Part shown: in pieces, positions 57,001-64,000 of the stretch
Layout of the letters: each line of letters begins with the position of its first letter
Numbering within the stretch: position 1 is the stretch's first letter
From: Strigops habroptila
Taxonomy: Eukaryota; Chordata; Aves; Psittaciformes; Psittacidae
Assembly: GCF_004027225.2 (NCBI RefSeq)
Contig: NC_044289.2
Location: forward strand, 6,127,761-6,191,760
Reading direction: 5' to 3'
Length of the DNA stretch: 64,000 nucleotides
Notes under the pieces: model-generated
Told to the model about the DNA's origin: nothing
What the model saw: the letters and a program-made list of their open reading frames with translations, nothing else
The model's database searches: none
Position numbers and translations under genes: made by a program

Positions 57001-58118
57001 CATTTTGCTTTACATCTCAAGAGTCCTTAAAATTTAAAGGGAAAAAAACTCTGAGAAACTGCTTCATTGAAAACAAAGTTTTACATCATTCATGCATTTT
57101 CGTGAATCTTCTAAATGCTGCAGTAAATTTGGGTACAGTATGCATGCTTGTGTTTATCTTTCCAAGCTATTTTCCTCTCACAGAAAAGCTTATTATCTCA
57201 GAACACTGATGCAGTTCCTGGCTCCAGGAGTTCAATGACCAGTTTTCCTGGGTGCTTATTCTCCTCTTCTCACATGAGGAAAGGTTTCTCAGGTCAGGTG
57301 AACGCAAACAGTAGCTAGTAGTTACCTCAAACGCCTTCATAACAAAAAGAGAACAGAAACACACAATTTTTCCCTCTAAAGTGCAATGTGGCCATTTAGA
57401 AGCAGAAAAGTCTGCCAGTCATAGTCTGTACAACACAGGATTTAGATACAGGTGGGGACAACTCCACCTCTTCAACGCGAGGCTCTCCAGTGAAGCGCTC
57501 AGACCAAACCAAACCAACTACACAGCTTTATAGCCTTGACTTTTTTAGACGTCTACCTCTGTTTGCTTAATGTCTCCTTTTGCCACCACCTGCAACACTT
57601 CGGACACTTTCAAAGCCTACATATGTCGTTTAAGAAAAAAAAGTTCAGCCCTTCCCCCCCCCCCCGGAGTTTGATTTCAGGTACTTTTATTTATTTTGTG
57701 AGCTCCAAGCCCGAAACAGCTTAGGAGGAAGAGGGAAACACACGCTAAGTATCCCTGCTTCCCCTCTTTTCTTTCATAAAGGAAAAGATCGAATAAAAGC
57801 AGCGATATTTGCCCCCGGAGAACGCCTGCCCGGTGCAGGGGAAGGCCCTTCCGGCCGCCCGCTCTCCTCAGCGGGACGCGGCCCCACAGCTCGGGCGCGC
57901 CGGCAGCCCCGGCGGGAGCGAGGCCTACCCTTTGCCCAGGGAGAGGACCCCCCCCTCAGAGCCTCTCCAGGCTCACGCAGGGGCTCTCCACCACCGCAGA
58001 AAGCTTTCCAGGCCAGCCCCTCAGCAGACTCCCTGCCTGCCACCGCCCCCGGCCCGCGGAGAGCCGGCCGCACAGCACTTACCCCCAGAAGGCAAACTTT
58101 CAGCTCCCTCAGAGCCAT
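44970..58118 (-). CDS. RAB22A: RAB22A, early-endosome small GTPase (complete, seven coding exons)
   Basis: RAB22A is a Rab5-subfamily GTPase that controls early-endosome traffic and recycling. The seven minus-strand exons (58083-58118, 56212-56291, 52235-52316, 48461-48532, 48229-48335, 46300-46409, 44970-45067) join to 585 nt, 194 residues plus TGA, matching the human length. The P-loop GDTGVGKS is at residues 12-19, the switch I threonine is T37, and switch II WDTAGQER is at 59-66 with catalytic Q64. NKCD is at 118-121 and SAK at 148-150. The C-terminus is the prenylation motif KRSCC (C193, C194). MALRELKVCLLG at the N-terminus identifies RAB22A rather than RAB31. An in-frame TGA at 58170-58172 with no ATG between fixes the start at 58118. 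The first exon lies in a divergent CpG promoter shared with the PPP4R1-like gene. Confidence 0.97.
45068..46299 (-). other. RAB22A: RAB22A intron 6
   Basis: A 1.2 kb AT-rich intron. No repeat or RNA gene was recognised. Confidence 0.9.
46300..46409 (-). CDS. RAB22A: RAB22A coding exon 6 (SAK motif)
   Basis: This 110-nt exon encodes residues 126-162 and one base of Ser163. It begins REVMEKDAKDYADSIHAIFV and carries ETSAKNAININELFIEI. The acceptor is tttatttttgcag and the donor GTAAGT. Confidence 0.98.
46410..48228 (-). other. RAB22A: RAB22A intron 5
   Basis: A 1.8 kb intron. Nothing was recognised. Confidence 0.9.
48229..48335 (-). CDS. RAB22A: RAB22A coding exon 5 (NKCD guanine-specificity motif)
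   Basis: This 107-nt exon encodes residues 91-125 and two bases of Arg126. It begins ETFSTLKNWVKELRQHGPPN and ends AGNKCDLNDV. It is separated from exon 4 by only 125 bases. The donor is GTAAAT. Confidence 0.98.
48461..48532 (-). CDS. RAB22A: RAB22A coding exon 4
   Basis: This 72-nt exon, phase 0 on both sides, encodes residues 67-90, starting FRALAPMYYRGSAAAIIVYD and ending ITKE. The acceptor is tttcttccag and the donor GTAAGA. Confidence 0.98.
48533..52234 (-). other. RAB22A: RAB22A intron 3
   Basis: A 3.7 kb intron with a short ATT microsatellite at 48590-48609, just upstream of exon 4 in transcript sense. No nested gene was recognised. Confidence 0.9.
48590..48609. repeat. (ATT)n microsatellite
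   Basis: About six TTA/ATT units in RAB22A intron 3, close to exon 4. Confidence 0.85.
52235..52316 (-). CDS. RAB22A: RAB22A coding exon 3 (interswitch and switch II)
   Basis: This 82-nt exon encodes residues 39-66: GASFMTKTVQYQNELHKFLI then WDTAGQER. The acceptor is tttttttccag and the donor GTGAGT. It holds catalytic Q64. Confidence 0.98.
52317..56211 (-). other. RAB22A: RAB22A intron 2
   Basis: A 3.9 kb intron. It contains a purine-rich simple-sequence patch at about 55256-55309 ending in a GA repeat. No gene was recognised. Confidence 0.9.
55256..55309 (+). repeat. Purine-rich tract with (GA)n microsatellite
   Basis: G runs and an A run are followed by eight GA units at 55293-55309. 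The plus strand is almost entirely purine over 50 bases. Confidence 0.85.
56212..56291 (-). CDS. RAB22A: RAB22A coding exon 2 (P-loop and switch I)
   Basis: This 80-nt exon encodes DTGVGKSSIVWRFVEDSFDP and then NINPTI, plus two bases of Gly39. The acceptor is ttttttttag and the donor GTAAGA. It carries K18 and S19 of the P-loop and T37 of switch I. Confidence 0.98.
56292..58082 (-). other. RAB22A: RAB22A intron 1
   Basis: A 1.8 kb intron whose 5' end lies in the CpG island. A run of C of about 13 bases occurs near 57653-57665 (plus strand). Confidence 0.9.
58083..58118 (-). CDS. RAB22A: RAB22A coding exon 1
   Basis: This exon encodes MALRELKVCLLG (residues 1-12) and is followed by donor GTAAGT. 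The start codon sits in a strong context (GGCCATGG). It is only 36 coding bases and easily missed by open-frame searches. Confidence 0.97.
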
Positions 58119-58137
58119 GGCCGGGCAGGCTGTGCCT

Positions 58138-58173
58138 TTAACGAGCACCGGAGACACAGCCCAGAGCGATCAT
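58138..58173 (-). CDS. Upstream ORF in the RAB22A leader (11 codons)
   Basis: An ATG at 58173 opens the frame MIALGCVSGAR and stops at TAA 58138-58140, 19 bases before the RAB22A start and out of frame with it. G at -3 gives a moderate initiation context. It would be in the mRNA if transcription starts near 58200-58290, as the promoter layout suggests. Confidence 0.5.
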   Translation of the reverse strand: MIALGCVSGAR

Positions 58174-58281
58174 AGCCCTTGCCGGGCCGCGCGTACCGCC
58201 GAGGCCCGCGGGGGCAGCCCCCCGCCTCCCTCACGCCGTGGTTACCAGCCAACCTTCCTCCGCAGGCTGTGCGGACGCGAC

Positions 58282-58291
58282 GCCATCTTGG
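58282..58291 (-). promoter_or_regulatory. YY1-type site CCAAGATGGC facing RAB22A
   Basis: The minus strand reads CCAAGATGGC about 165 bases before the RAB22A start codon. AAGATGGC matches the YY1 core found near the transcription start of many CpG-island genes. Confidence 0.6.
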
Positions 58292-58505
58292 GCGGCCCGC
58301 CGGCGTCACTTGACCGCGCCCCCGCCCGCCGCCGCGCTTGTCCTGCTTGTGAGGCGGCGGCGGGTGTCGGGGGGTGATTCGCTCCTGGGCTGCGGGTCAA
58401 AGCGGCCGCGTTCCGGCTGCGCCGGGGCCGACCCGCAGGCAGGAAGTCCTGGCGGCTCCTCCCTTTGCCCTCCCGCTCCCCTCCTCTTCCTCGCCCATGT
58501 CCATA

Positions 58506-58515
58506 CCAAGATGGC
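58506..58515 (+). promoter_or_regulatory. YY1-type site CCAAGATGGC overlapping the PPP4R1-like start codon
   Basis: The plus strand reads CCAAGATGGC with the ATG of the PPP4R1-like gene inside it. This placement of a YY1 core over a start codon followed closely by a splice donor is known from several housekeeping genes. Confidence 0.6.
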
Positions 58516-58517
58516 CG
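58511..58517 (+). CDS. PPP4R1L: PPP4R1-like coding exon 1
   Basis: Start codon, GCC and one base, followed by donor GTAAGT. The exon is called because it joins in frame to the exon at 58634. Confidence 0.65.
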
Positions 58518-58678
58518 GTAAGTGGGGCTGGCCGGCGGGGGGTGCTGGGGCGCTTCGCCCTGGGCTGGCGCCGTCCTCGCCGTAGTCCTCTGAAACCAAC
58601 ACCCCGGTATCTCTCTTCTGTTTTTGTTTGTAGGGGTCCCTTTGTATTTTGTGGATTTGCAGGATGACTTAGATGATT
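58511..58678 (+). CDS. PPP4R1L: PPP4R1-family gene, probably PPP4R1L; first two coding exons only
   Basis: PPP4R1-type proteins are HEAT-repeat regulatory subunits of protein phosphatase 4. Exon 1 contributes seven coding bases (ATGGCCG, 58511-58517) before donor GTAAGT. Exon 2 (58634-58678) follows acceptor ttttgtttgtag and ends at donor GTGAGT. Joined, they encode MAGVPLYFVDLQDDLDD plus one base of the next codon. This resembles an N-terminus I recall for PPP4R1-like proteins. The head-to-head position with RAB22A, as for PPP4R1L in human, supports the name. No later exon was found up to 64000, so the gene continues outside. It could be another family member. The identification rests on 17 residues and synteny. 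Confidence 0.65.
58634..58678 (+). CDS. PPP4R1L: PPP4R1-like coding exon 2
   Basis: A 45-nt exon after a T-rich tract and TAG, encoding GVPLYFVDLQDDLDD plus one base, with donor GTGAGT. Confidence 0.68.
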
Positions 58679-61600
58679 GTGAGTAACTGTTTTTTATTTT
58701 TCTGCTCTTTAGGCCCTCCCTCGCTCTCCCATCCCGGGGTCCTTCCGTCGCTCTCTTTCTCTCTCCGCGTTTTTGTTCAGGTTAGGGTGAGGGGAGGATT
58801 TTTGAGGCTGTTTGTTGTGGTGAGGGCTTTCAGGGCGCTAAGGCTCAAGAGTTAGGAGTGTATTAGTGTGCCCGCAGGAGCGCGGTGCTGACAGGCGGAG
58901 CGGGCTCGCTCCCTGCCTCAGCTGCGGGCTCTCGCCTCACCTGGCGCGTTTCAAGCCCCCAGGCGCTGGCTGGCGCTTGGAGCCGCTCAAGGGCGGGTGG
59001 GCAGCCTCCTGAAGCGGGGTTTTGGGGGGCAGCTCTGTCCCCCTGGGAAGGAGGACCCGCGGCCTTCCGAGAGACCACTCTCGCTGTTTCCCATGCCCGC
59101 TGAAGTGCTGGATTCGGTGCAAACAGCACCTCTGGTAATGCCTGTGGTGGATCTCTGGGGAAGGGAAGCGGGTCTGGCGGGCCGTGGTTCAGTGGATTAG
59201 CTCCGTTGTTGTTGTCGGTGGAAATTAGCCGAGGGATTTCCGCGCTGTGGTAGCGCAAACGGGTGAGACTTCTAACTGCTGTAGAGGCTGCGGAGGACAC
59301 CGTGAGTTTTGCAGTTCCCGCATCTTTGCGGCACAGGCGCTCGGCAGGACGTTGTTGAGGTGACTCCGTGCGCACCTTGGCAGCGGGCATAAAAGAAAAG
59401 CCGCCCTTGTGTGTGGTCGGTTGACTAACACGTCGCTGGCTTTAGTGGAAGTGCCGGTCGGAGATACTACGCTAAGCCGGTATCGCACAGAGTTGTGTTA
59501 CAGGAGTAGAGCTGACCACCTGTCAGACAGCTTGGCAAGAGCTCTGGCTCAAGGAAATGAATCTTTGACTAATAATTCTATGGATTTGTACTGCTTCAGG
59601 AAGCAGCTGGTTATGTGGGGTGGTTTCATTGGTGCTCTGGATGCTGGATTGACTTTTCTATTAAATAAAATTAAAGCTGATACTTAAATTTGTTTCTCGT
59701 GAGAGACTGTTTACCACAAGACTATTATTGTTTAATAGTACTTGAAAATGTATAAGAGATAGATTCCCCCTATGTAGCATGAATAAGCTATTTTAGGGAA
59801 GGGGGAGTATTCAAGAGCACCAGGGGAGGTGTTAGAATACAAGTGAGATGCAAAGTATTCCATTGGAAGGATGCGCAGGGACATTGTCTCAGCAGCCAGG
59901 TTGTTCTGTGGGATTTTGTTAGTTGCTGCTCTTACGTGTTGTTGCTTTCAGTCTTTAAAGTTTCTGCATTTCACTAGTTGGTAGCAGGAAAAAAAAGTGT
60001 TCTTTGGATTTTGATTAAGTTTCAGAAAAAGAAGTTTGGGATCTTTTGGGTTGTAAGTGCTGTATAAATGATGAGATCATGTATATAAGAGTTCTTGGTT
60101 CACTTTATATTTGTATTTTTATGTATTTGAAAATACATTAAGCATTTTTCTTATACAGATAAACTATGTGGGTCTTAATGAATTTAAAACTATTTAAAAT
60201 GCATCCTCCTTTAATGAAGTTATATGTTTGAAAATCTAGAAATTAAAAAACGTAAGTATATGGTAGTACTTGAAATACACTAATTTAACAGGTAGGGATT
60301 TAACACTAAAAAATTGCTTAAAAAGACGTACTATAGGTTATCTCTTACATTTGCTTACGGCAGTAAGCAGTTTGTAAGAAGTCATCGCCTTAGATGACAA
60401 AAAGCATGTATGTGGTGAACAGGATTGAAGTGAGGAGGACACTAGCTTATACATTTCAATGTGCTTATGCCGATTTAAATCCTATTTTGCGGTGAGTTCT
60501 CTAGCAGTAGAGCTGCAACAGTTGTTGCTGTAGTACCTTAAGAGTTGAAAATGTCTTTCTTCCTCTGCCCTAAGTAAAAAAAAAAAACCAAAACAAAACA
60601 AAAAACCCATAAACCAAAAAACAACAAACAAACCAACCAACCAAAACATCCCAAACAAAGCTCTTGATAGTGCTTATGATCAGCTAATGATTTGAATTGA
60701 TTGGGTCTTTCTGAATGACTCCAAGTGATCTTTCTAATCTTCTTCTCTCTGTAGTAAGAACTCCCAACCACAACTAGTGTCATTTGAGTTCTATTTGCTG
60801 AGTGAGTAAAGTGCAAGCAGTGGAAATAAACGCAAACTTCCTGTAGTGTTCTGTGTTGGCCTTGAACCAGGGGTGACCATCATGATGACTTAAGTTTTTG
60901 TTTTCTATTAGTAATCATTTTTGTGGTAAGTTGATTGAGAGGTTCAGTGCTAGTAGGCAAAACTCTAGTTCGAGTCATTAAGCTAATAAAAACATTCAGA
61001 TGGAGAAAATTTTGCCATAAGCAGTGATTAATAAACTTTTTACATGGGGCACTTAAAATTTGTGTAAAAGAAATTATCAGTTTCAGGATGAGCATTATAA
61101 ATGTGCATTTTAGAATACTATTGAAATCTTATGACTTTAAGATATTCTTTGTGATTAAGTTCATTATTTTGGCAATGTAGTTAGAGTTATGGTATTGAAA
61201 GCTGTCTTCTACTGTGTTACAGCAGAGTTCAGGTGTCCCATCTAGACTGGGATACTGTTGTGCTAATCTGGTAGCCATTTTAATAGAGAGTTCATGATGC
61301 CTTTTAGGAAAATCTCAGTGAAATAAATCACTGGAATTGGATTTTTACTTTCCTAACTAAACTGCTGAAATAGTGTTATGCACATTGAAAATCGATTCCG
61401 TTGGAACAAACGGATAGTCTGGATTCATCTGAATACAGGGAAAAGCAGTAGTAAAATCTGCCTAAATGAATTGAGTACAGTTTGAAACTTTTAAGGTGAG
61501 ACATTGGTTCACCTGCAAAAATAACTAACTTTACACCCTCTGTATGAGAAAGAAAATGTATTTTAAAAATTGCTTTTCCTTCTAGAAACTGTGGAAGAGA

Positions 61601-64000
61601 AAATGACCCCATTAAGTTCATGAAATCATTGCACTCTGCACTAGTATTTCTGGTTTGTATTGGAAAAAGTGGATAGTGATAGTAGCTAATGATGCTGAAT
61701 CGCATAGTTAGAGCCTGTAAGAAACACCTACGTGGTCACAGGATTTAAGCAGCTTTTGAGTGTAGGTCACACTAAAGCATGGTGAACTCCAGTTCAGCTG
61801 TGAATACTGTCACATTTATTCCCATTTACAGGTGAACAGGTTTCAAGCTTGCTTGTTTGGTGATGTTAGAAGGAAAAATACTGGATGTTTGATTCACCTG
61901 TGAAAGAATGTTAGCTAAGAAATACTGGTTCATTATTTATACAATTTACTTTCTAGCACTCAGGTGTATTCTGACACTTGTAAATAGCTATGGCTGCTTA
62001 TTTTGTGCACGGAAAGAGAAAATTAATATTCTTGAGAGAGGACAAAATGGATTCTGCCATGACTGTTACTTACATGTACTGAGTGTATGGAAAAATTTGA
62101 GGTATTTAACTCTCCTGATTGTGAGCATAAATAGTTGCTCTGTTTTCCCTCTGCTCCAAGCAGCACTGGTGTGTGCTTAGATAATTCAAATGAGTAATAG
62201 AACCACTCTAATAAAAGAAAGCATGTTCATCATGTTTACAGAATTAGTCCCAGGTGTAGTATAGTAGTCAGACTTGGAATTTACTTCACTGTTGTCTGAG
62301 TTGGTAGGAAGTCTGAAATATTTGAAGTGAACTTGTAAGAGTCTCCAGTTTTAAACCTGCTTCTTAATTCAGGAATAGGTGGGCACTAGAGAAAGTTAAT
62401 GGCAAGTATACTTTTATTTAACCCTAATAAATGGTGCTGTGTAGGACACATGGCTGGCCTCAAAAATCAGCTAGTGAAAGAGTGTCCAACCTGTGTGCAT
62501 TTTCAAAAATATGTGTTACAGTTGCATAGATATAAGGATGGTCAGAGTTGGGTTTGGATATAGTGAGTTTGTGGGAACCTCAGAGAGGAAATTCACACTC
62601 CTGTGTACGCTGTATTAGTGATGTATTAGGCTTCCTTCAAAGTAGCAAATGCTGGATGTATCTTCAGATACTGTGCTCGGTAGGAGAGCTTGCCCTAGAG
62701 CATGTGGACAAATCAATCCCAGGCAGATCTGAGTGTTAAAATTATATGCACTCATGGAGATAAATGTTTTGAACCTGACAGAACTTAAAACTGTCTAAGG
62801 AGCAGCCACTAGAAATAATAATGCCCAGTTGAATGGAAATAAGGGGGCCAGTACAATGCATAGTAATTACAAAAAGCCATGAATAATTGATGTATGTTTC
62901 TGATCTTGTAGCTGTGAGTTCACTTGTAGCATCTATGTGAACAATTGAAATGTGAACGTTTAATCCTCCAGTTTTCTTCTATTTGCATCCTTTTTAACTT
63001 GTTGTTCAGAGCATGTTGTCTGCAAGAACAGCAGAACTGAGAATTGCTGTAGTCTTTTAATCCTGTCTTTTAGTCCTTGGAGACTCTGCTTTCTTAAACC
63101 AATCTACTTTATTCAGGTATAACATTTTGCTCTAAATATGTTCAGATGATTTCTTCTTTAAATAAGCTGTATTTCTGAGACTGTTTTGGCTCATGTTAAG
63201 TAATTGGAAAGCAGAGGTTTATATGTGAAATAGGAAATTTTTCTATAGGAAAAAGCTGAGGCTTGATACCTCTCAACAAGTGGAGTTTTGTTTTTCTTTT
63301 TTAATAAAAAAGTGTTTAATAATGAATATTAATGTGGTTTAAAGCCAAAGTTTATTGTCAGAGCTGAAGCTGCAAATACAAAAAAGATTCCGCCCCCCTT
63401 CCAAAGGAGTAGGTTTACATGGTAAAGTCTGTAGTTGGTAGGTCTGCAGTAGAAAGCTCCCAGAATATTCACAAGTAAGGCAAAGCTGAAGTTTTTCCCA
63501 AAGTTACCAGTCGATAGATGCCTGGGGCCCAGTAACTACAGTGAGAAAAGTGTATCCCAGTAACTTTGATACAGACCCAAGGATTTGCTATTTTAAAACA
63601 ATACAGTTTGGGGTTTTCTGTCATTGTCAAAATTTCAGTTTCTTTTAATAGGACTTTCCTTTTGAATGTGTTGGTCAGTTTGCGGCATGTGGTTTTGTCA
63701 GCTGAGCCCTATTAACTCAGTGCATGTGGTTAGTCCATTCAGATTATGAAGTAAAGTGTTAAAAGCCAAAGATTTTGACAGTTGAAATGAACTGAATTTC
63801 AAAGCTTGAACTTACAGGTCTATGTGGAAGTGTTGTTCTTGACTTGGTTAAGCACAACCACCTAAGATTATATTTTTTGTAAGCTGTTTCCAGTGCTATA
63901 CAGATGCTTTGCCTTTGAAGAATCATTCTAAAAAGAAATAATTATTGGTGTAATGTGTTTTACATCTCTTGCTGACTCTTGGATTCATTTTTATTGTATT
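58679..64000 (+). other. PPP4R1L: PPP4R1-like intron 2, continuing past the window
   Basis: The first 700 bases are still GC-rich and the rest is AT-rich. No further exon of the family was recognised. A 92-codon open frame at 59409-59687 near the island has no recognisable domain. An A/C-rich simple stretch lies at 60576-60655. Confidence 0.7.
60576..60655 (+). repeat. A/C-rich low-complexity stretch
   Basis: Almost only A and C over 80 bases, with irregular AAAC and AACC units ending in a run of CAACC. It may be an eroded simple repeat. Confidence 0.85.

Larger units (their letters stand above)
57800..58650. promoter_or_regulatory. Shared divergent CpG island promoter, RAB22A and PPP4R1-like gene
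   Basis: A dense CpG block covers both first exons, whose start codons (58118 minus, 58511 plus) are 393 bases apart and point away from each other. No TATA box was seen. The core is bounded by two inverted copies of CCAAGATGGC, listed separately. The same head-to-head arrangement of PPP4R1L and RAB22A exists in human. The limits were judged by eye. Confidence 0.85.

Noticed and set aside
58119-58157. N-terminal extension of RAB22A by 13 residues
   Set aside because: The codon at 58155-58157 is GTG, and an in-frame TGA lies at 58170-58172 with no ATG in between. The start at 58118 matches the family.
59409-59687. 92-codon plus-strand open frame after the PPP4R1-like exon 2
   Set aside because: No recognisable domain and no splice-site support. 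It sits in what should be an intron.

Overview
This is a piece of nuclear genome from a bird. The evidence is three CR1-type LINE fragments with the typical avian 3' end, compact introns, GC-rich promoter islands in an AT-rich background, and three genes in the same relative order as the VAPB - RAB22A - PPP4R1L block of human 20q13.32 (syntenic with chicken chromosome 20, from memory). I cannot name the species. No prokaryotic genes, CRISPR array or complete mobile element was seen.

Layout from left to right. Positions 1-3837 hold the probable 3' UTR and downstream flank of VAPB. Positions 3838-34075 (minus strand) hold the whole VAPB coding sequence in six exons: 732 nt, 243 residues plus stop, every splice junction GT-AG and in phase. 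VAPB starts in a CpG island (about 33280-34500). Intron 1 (16.6 kb) carries two CR1 copies in opposite orientation and an isolated TATA-box/splice-donor pair on the plus strand. Positions 34500 to about 38000 are intergenic. About 38020-44969 is the probable long 3' UTR of RAB22A, ending at an AATAAA followed by a perfectly duplicated GT-rich 16-mer. Positions 44970-58118 (minus strand) hold the complete RAB22A coding sequence in seven exons (585 nt, 194 residues). A second CpG island (about 57800-58650) is a shared divergent promoter. From it the first two coding exons of a PPP4R1-family gene, most likely PPP4R1L, run on the plus strand (58511-58678). The rest of that gene lies beyond the window, and 58679-64000 reads as its large intron.

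The products do not form one pathway. VAPB is an ER tail-anchored contact-site receptor for FFAT-motif proteins. RAB22A is an early-endosome small GTPase. PPP4R1-type proteins are HEAT-repeat regulatory subunits of protein phosphatase 4. They are neighbours by conserved synteny, and RAB22A and the PPP4R1-like gene appear to share a promoter. I found no convincing new biological system. The observations most worth checking are the mirrored CCAAGATGGC motifs of the divergent promoter, the short upstream ORF in the RAB22A leader, the orphan TATA/donor module in VAPB intron 1, and the duplicated element behind the RAB22A poly(A) signal.
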